DNA from: Streptomyces sp. NBC_01351 | GTDB taxonomy: Bacteria; Actinomycetota; Actinomycetes; Streptomycetales; Streptomycetaceae | Assembly: GCF_036237315.1 (NCBI RefSeq) | Contig: NZ_CP108356.1 | Span: forward strand, 6,763,501 to 6,827,500 | Reading direction: 5' to 3' | DNA length: 64,000 bases | Part shown: positions 16,430-24,827 of the stretch, one piece after another | How positions within the stretch are numbered: position 1 is the stretch's first letter | How the letters are laid out: each line of letters starts with the position of its first letter | The notes under the pieces: model-generated | What the model saw: only the letters and a program-made list of their open reading frames with translations | Told to the model about the DNA's origin: nothing | Databases searched by the model: none | Made by a program: the position numbers and the translations under genes

Positions 16430-17926
16430 ATGGAGATCAACGATCTGACCCCGGCCGAACGCCGCGTATGGGAAGCCTTCCCGCGCGGTGAGGGCGTCGA
16501 CTTCCGGGAACACCCCGACGAGACCGGAGCCGCCGGCGAGACCTGGGGCCCCGAGCGGACCGTACGCGCCGAGGTGCTCACCGCCCTCCTGCTGAGCGGA
16601 CCGGGCACCGAGGGCCAGGTCCCCGGGCTCAACATCCGGGGCGCCCGGATCACCGGCAAACTGAACCTGAGGTACGCCGTCGTGGAGCACCCGATCCGGC
16701 TGCGCGCCTCCTGGTTCGAGCGCAAACCGCTGCTCTACGGAGCCCAGTTGCGGGTCTTCGTGGCCAACGACTCGACCCTGCCCGGGCTGACCGCCGACGC
16801 CGTCCGTGTCGACATGGCCCTCAGACTGTCCTGCTGCCGGATCACGGGGCCCGTCCGGCTCTCCGGAGCCCGGATAGCCGGCGGCCTCTTCATCCGCAAG
16901 GCGGTCATCGGCACACCGCCGGCGGGCGCGGCGGACGAGCGGCCTCCGGAGGGGGAGCAGGAGCCCCTGCTCCAGGTCAACCACGCCGACATCGGCACCG
17001 ACGTCATCGCCATGGAGCTCACCGTCCACGGCCAGACCCGCATCAACGGCAGCACCGTCGGCGGTCAGGTCAACCTCGACGGCGCCCGCCTGCTGGCCCC
17101 CGGCTCCACGGCCCTGCACGCCGAGACCCTGACCGTCGGCACCGACCTGCGGGCCATGCGCGCCGAGCTGACCGGCCGGGTCAACCTCACCGGCGCCCGC
17201 ATACCCGGCCAGCTCAACCTCGCGTACGCCCGGCTCGTCAACCCCGGCGGAGTCGCCCTGCGCGCCTCCAGCTGCGTGATCGGCGAGGTGTGGCTGAGGG
17301 CCTGCGACACCATCCAGGGCGGGGTGAACCTGCGCCGCTCGCAGTTCGACCTGCTGCACATGCCGGCCGCGACCTGGCCCGAGCAGATCCGCATCGACGG
17401 GCTCAGCTACCGCACGCTGGCCCCCCACCTCCCCGCCGAGGAGCGGCTGCCCGCCCTGGAACGCGAGGAGTCCGGCTACCTCCCGTACGCCTACGAACAG
17501 CTCGCCGCGGCCTACCGCACCGCCGGCGACGAGGCGGCCGCCCGGACCGTGCAGCTCGCCAAGCTGCGGCGGCACCGCCGCACGCTGCCCCGGCACGCCC
17601 GGTTCTGGGGACTCCTCCAGGACGCCACGGTCGGCTACGGCTTCCGGCCGCTGCGCGCGGCGGGCTGGCTGCTGGCGCTGCTGCTGACCGGCTGCATCGC
17701 GTACGGGATCGATCCGCCCCGGCCGCTCAAGCCCGGGGAGGCTCCGGAGTTCAATCCGGTCTTCTACACGATCGACCTGATGCTGCCGATCATCAGCTTC
17801 GGCCAGGAACAGGCCTTCGCGCCGGTCGGCTGGCACCAGTGGCTGTCGTACCTGCTGATCGTGACCGGCTGGGTCCTCGCCACGACCACGTTGGCGGGCG
17901 TCAGCCGGTCGCTCCAGCGGCAGTAG
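16430..17926 (+). CDS. Membrane-anchored beta-helix (pentapeptide-like) protein
   Basis: A 498-residue protein. Residues about 60-330 contain repeated hydrophobic ladders such as LNIRGARITGKLNLRYAVV, RITGPVRLSGARIAGGLFI and LTGRVNLTGARIPGQLNLAYA, typical of right-handed beta-helix or pentapeptide-like solenoids. Two hydrophobic segments near the C-terminus (AAGWLLALLLTGCIAYGI and LSYLLIVTGWVLATTTLAGV) anchor it in the membrane. Streptomyces homologues are often labelled membrane-associated oxidoreductase, but no redox motif is visible. It has no ribosome site, and a leaderless transcript from the palindromic promoter is possible. Confidence 0.7.
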   Translation: MEINDLTPAERRVWEAFPRGEGVDFREHPDETGAAGETWGPERTVRAEVLTALLLSGPGTEGQVPGLNIRGARITGKLNLRYAVVEHPIRLRASWFERKPLLYGAQLRVFVANDSTLPGLTADAVRVDMALRLSCCRITGPVRLSGARIAGGLFIRKAVIGTPPAGAADERPPEGEQEPLLQVNHADIGTDVIAMELTVHGQTRINGSTVGGQVNLDGARLLAPGSTALHAETLTVGTDLRAMRAELTGRVNLTGARIPGQLNLAYARLVNPGGVALRASSCVIGEVWLRACDTIQGGVNLRRSQFDLLHMPAATWPEQIRIDGLSYRTLAPHLPAEERLPALEREESGYLPYAYEQLAAAYRTAGDEAAARTVQLAKLRRHRRTLPRHARFWGLLQDATVGYGFRPLRAAGWLLALLLTGCIAYGIDPPRPLKPGEAPEFNPVFYTIDLMLPIISFGQEQAFAPVGWHQWLSYLLIVTGWVLATTTLAGVSRSLQRQ

Positions 17927-17929
17927 GAG

Positions 17930-18601
17930 CTACGCGGCCTTCGCCTTGGTCGCGTACATGTCCACGTACTCCTGGCCCGAGAGCCGCATGACCTCGGCCA
18001 TCACCGAGTCCGTGACGGCGCGCAGCACGTACCGGTCGCGGTCCATGCCCTCGTAGCGGGAGAACTCCATCGCCTCGCCGAAGCGGACGGTGACCCGGCC
18101 CGGGCGCGGCATGCCGGCCCCGCCCGGCTGGAGCTTGTCGGTCCCGATCATCGCGAACGGGACCACCGGGGCGCCGGTCATCAGCGTCAGTCGGGCGATG
18201 CCGGTGCGGCCGCGGTAGAGCCGGCCGTCGGGGGAGCGGGTGCCCTCGGGGTAGATGCCGAAGATCCGGCCCTCTTCGAGGATGCGGCGGCCGGTCATCA
18301 GGGCCGCGACCCCGCCGTTGGCCCCGTCACGGTCGACGGGGATCATGCCGGCGCCGGTGAAGAACCAGGCCATGAGCCGACCCTTGAGGCCCTTGCCCGT
18401 CACGTATTCGTCCTTGCCGATGAAGTGGACCGTGCGGTCGCACACCAGCGGCAGGATCATCGAGTCGATGAAAGTGAGGTGATTGCCCGCCAAAATCACC
18501 GGTCCCGAACCCGGGATGTTCTCGATGCCCTCCACGCGGGTGCGGAACATCAGGCGCATGACCGGTCCGACAGTGGCTTTGATGAGGCGCGTACGGAACA
18601 A
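17930..18601 (-). CDS. plsC: 1-acyl-sn-glycerol-3-phosphate acyltransferase (PlsC family)
   Basis: Transfers an acyl chain to lysophosphatidic acid in membrane phospholipid synthesis. Family motifs are NHLTFID (HxxxxD, about residue 42), GMIPVDRD and FGIYPEGTRS (about residue 116), and VVPFAMIG. I chose the TTG at 18601 (product starting MFRTRLIKATVG, 223 residues) because GGAGGG lies 6-7 bases upstream. A GTG at 18637 would add 12 residues not typical of the family. It converges with the beta-helix gene, the stops being 3 bases apart. Confidence 0.9.
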   Translation of the reverse strand: MFRTRLIKATVGPVMRLMFRTRVEGIENIPGSGPVILAGNHLTFIDSMILPLVCDRTVHFIGKDEYVTGKGLKGRLMAWFFTGAGMIPVDRDGANGGVAALMTGRRILEEGRIFGIYPEGTRSPDGRLYRGRTGIARLTLMTGAPVVPFAMIGTDKLQPGGAGMPRPGRVTVRFGEAMEFSRYEGMDRDRYVLRAVTDSVMAEVMRLSGQEYVDMYATKAKAA

Positions 18602-18833
18602 CGTGGGCCCTCCGGCATCAAAAAGCGGATCGCACACCCACCCTACGGCGGGCAGTGCAGGTGAGGACGATACTCGCGGGCCGGTGCTGATCGCACATCG
18701 GGTTCACGTATCGGATACGCAGTGTTGACGCACGTTTCCGCCATGTTCCCCGCGCGCTGGCCCGGCGGACATCCCCCTTTGCCTACGATCGGCGCGCAGT
18801 TTCGGGCCTTTTCACGAGCGGGGAGTAACACTC

Positions 18834-19988
18834 ATGACGCAGGGTGGGGCAGCGCGGCGCACGGTCCTGGGGGCGGCCGTCCTGGCGGCGGGAGGCGGTA
18901 TGGCCGGACTCTCGGCGGGATCGGCCTCGGCCACCGACAACGGAGCGGGCCACCGGGAACTTCCCTACCCGACGGTCATCGGACACCGCGGGGCCAGCGG
19001 CTACCGGCCGGAGCACACGATCGGCTCCTACCAGCTCGCCCTCGACCTCGGCGCCGACGTCATCGAGCAGGACCTGGTCCCCACCCGCGACGGGCACCTC
19101 GTCTGCCGTCACGAGAACGAGATCGGCGGGACCACCGACGTCGCCGACCACCCCGAGTTCGCCTCCCGGCGCACCACCAAGTCCATCGACGGGGTCTCCG
19201 TCACGGGCTGGTTCACCGAGGACTTCACCCTCGCCGAGCTGAAGACCCTGCGCGCGAAGGAACGCATCCCCGCCCTGCGCCAGCGCAACACGCTCTACGA
19301 CGGCCAGTGGGCCGTGCCCACCTTCGAGGAGGTGCTGCGCTGGGCGAACCGGGAGGGCCGCCGGCGCGACAAGCAGGTCTGGCTACACGTCGAGACCAAG
19401 CACCCCAGCTACTTCCGGGGCCTCGGCCTCGGCCTGGAGGAGCCCCTCGCCAAGCTGCTGCGCCGCTACGGGCGGGACCACCGCGACGCGGCCGTCTTCC
19501 TCCAGTCCTTCGAGCCCTCCAGCATCCAGCGGCTCTCCCGGCTGGTCTCCGCGCCCCGCGTGGTACTGCTCTCCGCGGCGGGCACCCGCCCCTGGGACTT
19601 CGAGCAGGCCAAGGACCCCCGTACGGTCGCCGACCTGGTCAAGCCCGAGGGGCTGAAGTGGATCGCCGGCTTCGCCCAGGGCATCGGCCCGACCATGGAC
19701 CTGATCCTCCCGCGCACCGCGGACGGCACGCTGGGAGCCCCGACCACCCTGGTCAAGGACGCCCACGCGCAGGGGCTGCTGCTGCACCCCTACACCGCGC
19801 GCAACGAGAACAACTTCCTGCCGGCCGAGTACCGCAAGGGCGCCGACCCGACCGCGTACGGGGACGCCCTCGGCGCCTTCAAGAAGTACTTCGAACAGGG
19901 CATCGACGGCATCTTCACCGACAATCCGGACACCGGGCTGCTCGCCGCGGAGGCCTTCCGCCCCGGCCGACGCCCCGTCAACCGCTGA
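18834..19988 (+). CDS. glpQ: Secreted glycerophosphodiester phosphodiesterase
   Basis: Hydrolyses glycerophosphodiesters to glycerol 3-phosphate and an alcohol outside the cell. The 384-residue precursor has a twin-arginine-type signal peptide (AARRTVLGAAVLAAGG, cleavage near ASA). The GDPD catalytic core follows: IGHRGASGYRPEHT (catalytic His), DVIEQDLVPTRDG and VCRHENEIGG, then HVETKHP, LQSFEP and the terminal GIFTDNPD. A GGGGAG ribosome site precedes the ATG, and a TACGAT -10-like hexamer lies near 18783. A long hairpin follows. Phosphate control is plausible, but no PHO box was identified. Confidence 0.93.
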   Translation: MTQGGAARRTVLGAAVLAAGGGMAGLSAGSASATDNGAGHRELPYPTVIGHRGASGYRPEHTIGSYQLALDLGADVIEQDLVPTRDGHLVCRHENEIGGTTDVADHPEFASRRTTKSIDGVSVTGWFTEDFTLAELKTLRAKERIPALRQRNTLYDGQWAVPTFEEVLRWANREGRRRDKQVWLHVETKHPSYFRGLGLGLEEPLAKLLRRYGRDHRDAAVFLQSFEPSSIQRLSRLVSAPRVVLLSAAGTRPWDFEQAKDPRTVADLVKPEGLKWIAGFAQGIGPTMDLILPRTADGTLGAPTTLVKDAHAQGLLLHPYTARNENNFLPAEYRKGADPTAYGDALGAFKKYFEQGIDGIFTDNPDTGLLAAEAFRPGRRPVNR

Positions 19989-20002
19989 GCGTAGCTTCCC
20001 GT

Positions 20003-20051
20003 ACGAGTGGGCCGGGCCCGGTGGGGAAACCACCGGGCCAGGCCCACTCGT
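20003..20051. terminator. Terminator stem-loop after glpQ
   Basis: A near-continuous stem from ACGAGTGGGCC (20003-20013) to GGCCCACTCGT (20041-20051) with an inner CCGGTGG/CCACCGG stem and loop GGAAA. It ends 10 bases before the next start codon, so it may also shape expression of the sigma-like gene. Confidence 0.75.
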
Positions 20052-20061
20052 CCCGCCCGGC

Positions 20062-20598
20062 ATGGACCTGCTGAACGAACTGGGCCCGCTGCTCTCCGCC
20101 GAAGCGGCCGCGGAGGCTCCGGGCACCGGAGTGGACGCGGCCGATCTGGAACAGGCCGTCTGGGTCAGGCTGCTGGAGCACGGGGGACACACCCCCGATC
20201 CGGCCGAGCCGGCCCGCTGGCTCCGCCGGGCGGTGCGCGCCGAGGCCCGCCGCGCCCGGCGCCGAGCCCGCCGCGAGATCCCCTATGACTACCGTCATCA
20301 CTCCGTGGACGGCCGCCACCCGCACCGCTCGCCCGTCGCCGACGAACCGGAGGACGCCCTCCTGCATGGCGAGGAGAACCGCGCACTGCGATCGGCCGTC
20401 GCCCGATTGCCCGGACGGTGTCCCGAGCTGATGAAGGCACTTCTTTCGCCCAGAGACCTCACTTACCGTGAAATCGCAGGAGAGTTGGGTATCTCACAAG
20501 GAAGTTTGGGGCCCGTCCGTTCCCGTTGCCTGGGATGTCTGCGCAGAATGCTGGCTGCAGAGGTTGCGGCTCCTGGCCCACGGGGAAAGGAGCGGTAG
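20062..20598 (+). CDS. Small sigma-70-like (ECF-type) factor
   Basis: A 178-residue protein. The N-terminal region reads like sigma region 2 (ADLEQAVWVRLLEHGG). Residues about 130-165 form a region 4 helix-turn-helix (DLTYREIAGELGISQGSLGP, then VRSRCLGCLRRML). A basic stretch (AEARRARRRARREIPYDYRH) lies between. It would recruit RNA polymerase to unknown promoters. No anti-sigma gene adjoins. The ATG at 20062 lacks a strong ribosome site and directly follows the glpQ terminator. Homologues in streptomycetes are usually annotated as sigma factor-like proteins. Confidence 0.8.
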   Translation: MDLLNELGPLLSAEAAAEAPGTGVDAADLEQAVWVRLLEHGGHTPDPAEPARWLRRAVRAEARRARRRARREIPYDYRHHSVDGRHPHRSPVADEPEDALLHGEENRALRSAVARLPGRCPELMKALLSPRDLTYREIAGELGISQGSLGPVRSRCLGCLRRMLAAEVAAPGPRGKER

Positions 20599-20635
20599 AC
20601 CAACGGGCTACCAGGTGAGCTGGAGGCATGCGCAC

Positions 20636-21142
20636 ATGGGCATGAGCGTGACCATTTCGGCGGCGGCTGCCGAGGACGCTGAGCAGATCTTCAAACTGCA
20701 GTACCTGGCCTTCCAGCGCGAGGCCGAGCTGTACGGCAACTACCTCATCCAGCCGCTCACCCAGTCCCTGGACTCCCTCAAGGAGGAGCTGGCGACGGAC
20801 ACCGTCCTCGTGGCCAGGCTCGGCGACGAGGTGGTCGGCACCGTCCGCGGCAACGTCGACGAGGAGGGCACGGGCAAGATCGCCAAGCTCTGCGTCCACC
20901 CCCGCCTGCAGGGCCACGGACTCGGCGCCCGCCTGCTGCGCGCCGTGGAGGAGGCCCTCGCCGGGCACGCCGGCACCACCCGCTTCCGCCTGCACACCGG
21001 CCACAAGAGCGAGTCGAACCTGAGGCTCTACCGCAACGCGGGCTACACCCAGGTCGGCGGCCGCACCGCCTCCGACGGCGTGCAGCTGGTGATCCTGGAG
21101 AAGGACACCAAGGACCCGACCGAGTTCGCGGTCAGCGCCTAG
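20636..21142 (+). CDS. GNAT-family N-acetyltransferase
   Basis: A 168-residue GNAT enzyme transferring acetyl from acetyl-CoA to an unknown amine. Acetyl-CoA binding motif A is seen in IAKLCVHPRLQGHGLGARLL (about residues 82-101), followed by motif B, ESNLRLYRNAGYTQVGGRTA. The ATG at 20636 is preferred because GGAGG (20622-20626) is 9 bases upstream. An ATG at 20642 is a close alternative. It follows the sigma-like gene by 37 bases and may share its transcript. Confidence 0.88.
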   Translation: MGMSVTISAAAAEDAEQIFKLQYLAFQREAELYGNYLIQPLTQSLDSLKEELATDTVLVARLGDEVVGTVRGNVDEEGTGKIAKLCVHPRLQGHGLGARLLRAVEEALAGHAGTTRFRLHTGHKSESNLRLYRNAGYTQVGGRTASDGVQLVILEKDTKDPTEFAVSA

Positions 21143-21174
21143 CCGGCGCCCGGCGCCCGGCCCCTGGCCCCGCG

Positions 21175-21591
21175 TCAGCGCTTGCGCCGCAGCCAGAGCA
21201 TCCCGGTGACCGGAAGGATCACCGGGATGAACAGGTAGCCCAGCCCGAAGTTCGACCACACGGTCGGCTCAGGGAACGCCTCGGGGCGCACCACCGTCCA
21301 GGTGCCCACGATCAGTACGCCGGCCAGCTCGGCGGCGCAGCACAGCAGCGCCGCCCGGCGGGCCGTCTCCCCGCCGCGCACCAGCGAGTACGTGATGAAC
21401 GCATAGACCAGCGCCGCCACCGCGGACAGCGAGATCGCCAGCGGCGCCCGGTCGAACTGGGTCGAGATCTGGTAGGCCGAGCGCGAGAGCGCGCCCACAA
21501 CCATCACCCCGTACAGCCACACGAGCAGCAGCCCGGGGCCGGAGACCAGCCGCTCGCGCTCCGCCGGTGCGGCGCTCGCAGCCTCAGGCAC
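21175..21591 (-). CDS. Small integral membrane protein (4 helices)
   Basis: A 138-residue protein with about four hydrophobic segments (LLLVWLYGVMVVGAL, AISLSAVAALVYAFITYSLV, AALLCCAAELAGVLIVGTW, LGYLFIPVILPVTGMLWL) and a short positively charged end (RRKR). No catalytic motif is seen. It overlaps the upstream membrane-protein gene by 8 bases, so the two are co-translated and may form a pair. The function is unknown; it resembles conserved hypothetical membrane proteins of streptomycetes. Confidence 0.75.
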   Translation of the reverse strand: MPEAASAAPAERERLVSGPGLLLVWLYGVMVVGALSRSAYQISTQFDRAPLAISLSAVAALVYAFITYSLVRGGETARRAALLCCAAELAGVLIVGTWTVVRPEAFPEPTVWSNFGLGYLFIPVILPVTGMLWLRRKR

Positions 21592-21952
21592 CGGGGGTCC
21601 CCCAGATGTCGTGGAGGCGTACTTCGAGGACGGCGAGGACGAAGGCGCCGGCGGCCACCGTCACCGAGCCCCACTTGGTCCGCTCGGTGAGCGACATCAT
21701 TCCGGCGGCCGGTACCGCGGCGAACGCGCCCACCAGGTAGGCCACGAAGATCACCTTGCCCTCGTCGGGCTTCTCGCCCCGGGCCAGCAGGACCAGGCCG
21801 ATCACCAGCTGGGCCAGGACCAGTACGGTCACCACGGCCATCCCGATGAAGTGCCAGTCCTTGGTCGGCTGGTCCCGCCACGCGGCGTGACCGCACCAGG
21901 CGGCGAGGGCGAGTGCGGCCACGCCGATGGCGACCGTCAGGGCGTCGAGCAT
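21584..21952 (-). CDS. Small integral membrane protein (4 helices), partner of the next gene
   Basis: A 122-residue protein with an N-terminal helix (ALTVAIGVAALALAAW) and three more hydrophobic stretches (AVVTVLVLAQLVIGLVLLA, VIFVAYLVGAFAAVPAAGMM, SVTVAAGAFVLAVLEVRL). The loop ERTKWGSV resembles that of other small Streptomyces membrane proteins. The first gene of a two-gene unit, overlapping the second by 8 bases. The role is unknown. Confidence 0.75.
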   Translation of the reverse strand: MLDALTVAIGVAALALAAWCGHAAWRDQPTKDWHFIGMAVVTVLVLAQLVIGLVLLARGEKPDEGKVIFVAYLVGAFAAVPAAGMMSLTERTKWGSVTVAAGAFVLAVLEVRLHDIWGTPGA

Positions 21953-22282
21953 GCTGCGAGGGTATTACGGGCCGAAAGACCCGATGCGCGCACCCCTGGC
22001 CCCGGGCCTCGCCGGAAGGAAGTGAACCGGGCTGTTTGCCCCCGCAGTCGCGAAGCCGCGTAGTAGCTTGGGGCCCTGCCCTCGGGTAGCGGTCAGGGCT
22101 TGGCCGTCATGACGCTCCGCGGAGCCGAGTGAGAAGCCGACCCGTTTACGGGGCGGAGGAGTCACGGAATCGGTGCACCGCTGCTGGGCCTGAGGCCCGA
22201 GAGCGCAAGATCACCGACGAGGGGGTCGTGTGGGTCGAGCTGAATGGTCGCCCCGCTCGGCGAGATCATTTACGGATCTGCA
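21953..22282. other. 330-base stretch without a supported gene
   Basis: No conserved protein, tRNA or recognisable riboswitch was found on either strand. It contains several GC-rich palindromic patches and a possible promoter (TTGCCC near 22036, TAGTAG near 22061). It is where the missing 5' part of the downstream HAD phosphatase gene should be, so it is probably the scar of a deletion or replacement. Confidence 0.4.
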
Positions 22283-22649
22283 GACCACGGCCGCTGGGCC
22301 GTGGTCGCCTCGGTCACCCGGCACCCGGCCGCTCGCCGAGGCCCGGCTGCGCGAGGCGGGCATCGAGACGCCGGAGCTGGTGGCCGCCGACGACATCACC
22401 CGCGGCAAACCCGACCCGGAGCCCTTCCTGCTCGCCGCCCGCCGACTGGGCGTCGACCCGGCCCGCTGCGTGGTCTTCGAGGACGCCTCGGCCGGCCTGG
22501 CGGCGGGCCGCGCGGCCGGCCTGCGAACCGTGGCGTTGACCACAACGCACACCGCCGACGAGCTCGACGCGGACGTGGTCGTACGGGACCTGTCGGCCGT
22601 GTCGGTGCAGGTGACCGACGGGGTCCTGACCCTCGGGACGGACGGCTGA
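22283..22649 (+). pseudogene. HAD-superfamily sugar-phosphatase remnant, 5'-truncated and frameshifted
   Basis: Two frames together give a HAD phosphatase C-terminal half. One reads HGRWAVVASVTR, and the other continues RPLAEARLREAGIETPELVA with the later motifs GKPDPEPFLLAARRLG and VVFEDASAGLAAGRAAG. The break is a 7-base tandem duplication, CACCCGG twice (22315-22328). Removing one copy restores the expected VVASVTRPLAEARL reading. The N-terminal half with the DxDG nucleophile is absent upstream. Both defects mark it as non-functional. Confidence 0.8.
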
Positions 22650-22663
22650 GTCCGACCGGTGTC

Positions 22664-22698
22664 GTCCGGTATGCGGCCGAAATGCGTCCGCTATACGG
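22664..22698. promoter_or_regulatory. Tandem operator-like repeat upstream of metNIQ
   Basis: GTCCGGTATGCGG (22664-22676) and GTCCGCTATACGG (22686-22698) match at 11 of 13 positions and are 22 bases apart, two helical turns. The second is itself palindromic (GTCCG-CTATA-CGGAC). They lie just upstream of a TTGATC (22705-22710) box and the leader peptide, so a regulator of methionine uptake is the natural candidate to bind. Confidence 0.5.
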
Positions 22699-22742
22699 AC
22701 ACTGTTGATCGGTGAAGTGACATGTCTGCTTTACTTGGGCCC

Positions 22743-22829
22743 ATGACCACGACGAGCAGCCGCACCCTTGCGACCGAGGCGACGATGACGCCCGGTGCTC
22801 GTTGTATGTGTCGAATGCGCGCCTTCTGA
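22743..22829 (+). CDS. 28-residue Met/Cys leader peptide upstream of metNIQ
   Basis: The open frame encodes MTTTSSRTLATEATM, then TPGARCMCRMRAF, and stops with TGA. The end is dense in sulfur amino acids (Cys-Met-Cys-Arg-Met) and uses codons rare in this genome (TGT twice, CGA, CGT). This is the arrangement expected of a ribosome-stalling attenuator that senses cysteine or methionine supply. TTTACT/TTACTT (22730-22736) lies 6-7 bases before the ATG and no ribosome site is visible, so the mRNA may begin at the ATG. metN starts 190 bases further on. The function is inferred. Confidence 0.6.
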   Translation: MTTTSSRTLATEATMTPGARCMCRMRAF

Positions 22830-23019
22830 GGGCCCCTTCCGCACGCCTCGCGCCCCGAAGCGAGACCGGCCGAGCCCGTCCACGTACCCGGACCGCTCCT
22901 GCCCGCGCACGCGCCGAGACCAACGATTCATCCCGGTTTCAGCCTGTATCGCGTCCCCAGATCCTTGCCCCGTGCCCGGCACCCGCACGCGCCGCGCACT
23001 CGACAGCGACGGAATTCCT

Positions 23020-24084
23020 GTGATCACCACATCGGGCCTCACGAAGGTCTACCAGTCCCGTGACCGCGAGGTCACCGCCCTGGACGGCGTCGACCTGCAC
23101 GTCCGCCAGGGCGAGGTCTACGGAGTCATCGGCCAGAGCGGCGCCGGCAAGTCCTCCCTGATCCGCTGCGTGAACCTGTTGGAGCGCCCCACCACCGGCA
23201 CCGTGACCGTCGACGGCGTCGACCTCACCGCCCTCGCCGGACGGGGCCGCCGCGCCGGCAAGGAACTCCGCCAGGCCCGCAGCCGCATCGGCATGGTCTT
23301 CCAGCACTTCAACCTGCTGTCCTCGCGCACGGTCCAGGGCAACATCGAACTGCCCCTGGAGATCCTCGGCGTCTCCGGCCGCGACCGCTCCCGCAAGGCA
23401 CTCGAACTCCTCGACCTGGTCGGCCTCGCAGACAAGGCCAAGGCCTACCCGACCCAGCTCTCCGGCGGCCAGAAGCAGCGCGTCGGCATCGCCCGCGCCC
23501 TGGCCGGCGACCCCAAGGTGCTGCTCTCCGACGAGGCCACCAGCGCCCTGGACCCCGAGACCACCCGCTCCATCCTCCAGCTGCTGCGCGACCTCAACCG
23601 GCAGCTCGGCCTCACCGTCCTCCTCATCACGCACGAGATGGACGTGGTCAAGTCCGTCTGCGACTCGGCCGCCCTCATGAAGCGGGGCCGGATCATCGAG
23701 TCCGGCACCGTCGCCGAGCTGCTCGCCACCCCCGGCTCGGAGCTCGCCGGCGAACTCTTCCCCGTCACCGGCTCCGCCACCGGACCCGACCGCACCGTCG
23801 TCGACGTCACCTTCCACGGCGACGCGGCCACCCAGCCGGTCATCTCCCAGCTCTCGCGTACCTACAACGTCGACATCTCGATCCTCGGCGCCGCGATGGA
23901 CACCGTCGCGGGCAAGCAGATCGGCCGGATGCGCATCGAGCTCCCCGGCCGCTACGAGGACAACGTCGTTCCGGTGGGCTTCCTGCGCGAGCAGGGGCTC
24001 CAGGTCGAACTCGTCGACGGCGGCGAGAGCGCCGACGCCCTCGCCGACGAACTCTCCGCACTGGTCAAGGATGGTGCCAAGTGA
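23020..24084 (+). CDS. metN: Methionine ABC importer, ATP-binding subunit
   Basis: The ATPase of the MetNIQ methionine uptake system at the inner membrane face. The 354-residue protein has Walker A GQSGAGKSS (about residues 38-46), the signature LSGGQKQRVGIARAL, Walker B VLLSDEATSALDPET and the switch His in LLITHEMD. The C-terminal 80 residues form a NIL domain (VVDVTFHGDAATQPVISQLS), which binds methionine and inhibits transport. The GTG at 23020 follows a weak GACGGA. It overlaps metI by 4 bases (GTGA). Confidence 0.95.
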   Translation: MITTSGLTKVYQSRDREVTALDGVDLHVRQGEVYGVIGQSGAGKSSLIRCVNLLERPTTGTVTVDGVDLTALAGRGRRAGKELRQARSRIGMVFQHFNLLSSRTVQGNIELPLEILGVSGRDRSRKALELLDLVGLADKAKAYPTQLSGGQKQRVGIARALAGDPKVLLSDEATSALDPETTRSILQLLRDLNRQLGLTVLLITHEMDVVKSVCDSAALMKRGRIIESGTVAELLATPGSELAGELFPVTGSATGPDRTVVDVTFHGDAATQPVISQLSRTYNVDISILGAAMDTVAGKQIGRMRIELPGRYEDNVVPVGFLREQGLQVELVDGGESADALADELSALVKDGAK

Positions 24085-24749
24085 CCTGGTCCGAGATGCA
24101 GCCCCTGCTCACCCAGGGCACCTACGACACCCTCTACATGGTGCTGTGGTCCACCCTGGTGACCGTCCTCGGCGGACTGCCCATCGGCATCCTCCTCGTC
24201 CTCACCGACAAGGGCGGCCTCCTGCAGAACCGGCCGCTCAACAAGGTCCTCGGCGTGATCGTGAACATGGGCCGCTCGCTCCCGTTCATCATCCTGCTGA
24301 TCTTCCTGATCCCGGTCACCACGGCGATCGTCGGCACCTTCATCGGCCCCACCGCCATGATCGTCCCGCTCGCCATCGGCGCCATCCCCTTCTTCGCCCG
24401 GCTCGTCGAGACCGCCGTCCGCGAGGTGGACCACGGCCTGATCGAAGCCGTCGAGTCCATGGGCGGCGGCATCCCCACCCTGGTCGGCAAGGTGCTCCTC
24501 CCGCAGGCCCTGCCCTCCCTGGTCGCCGGGGTCACCACCACCGTCATCACCCTGGTCGGCTACTCGGCGATGGCCGGCGCCGTCGGCGGCGAAGGGCTCG
24601 GCTCCAAGGCCATCACCTACGGCTTCCAGCGCTTCGAGACCGGCTTCATGATCGCCACCGTCGTGGTCCTGATCGCCATCGTCACGGTGATCCAGCTGAT
24701 CGGCGACGGCGTGGTCCGCCTCCTGGCCCGCCGCGGCCGGACAGCCTGA
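24081..24749 (+). CDS. metI: Methionine ABC importer, permease subunit
   Basis: The 222-residue membrane subunit with five hydrophobic segments. It contains the coupling loop typical of importers, EAVESMGGGIPTLVGKVLLPQALPSL (about residues 120-145), with the EAA-type glycine. The GTG start overlaps the metN stop, so the ATPase and permease are made together. metQ follows 78 bases later. Confidence 0.95.
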   Translation: MTWSEMQPLLTQGTYDTLYMVLWSTLVTVLGGLPIGILLVLTDKGGLLQNRPLNKVLGVIVNMGRSLPFIILLIFLIPVTTAIVGTFIGPTAMIVPLAIGAIPFFARLVETAVREVDHGLIEAVESMGGGIPTLVGKVLLPQALPSLVAGVTTTVITLVGYSAMAGAVGGEGLGSKAITYGFQRFETGFMIATVVVLIAIVTVIQLIGDGVVRLLARRGRTA

Positions 24750-24827
24750 ACAGAACTTTCCCCCCCAGAGAGCCCGCACTTGTCGTGCTTGGGCCACCAC
24801 CCGTAAAAAGCAAGAAAGGCACTCTTC

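Noticed and set aside
14756..17836. A 1026-residue minus-strand frame opposite the MFS and beta-helix genes
   Set aside because: Its composition is an artefact of third-position GC on the plus strand. The plus-strand proteins carry clear family motifs.
21953..22282. Riboswitch, RNase P RNA or SRP RNA
   Set aside because: Checked by eye for the conserved cores of these RNAs. None matched.
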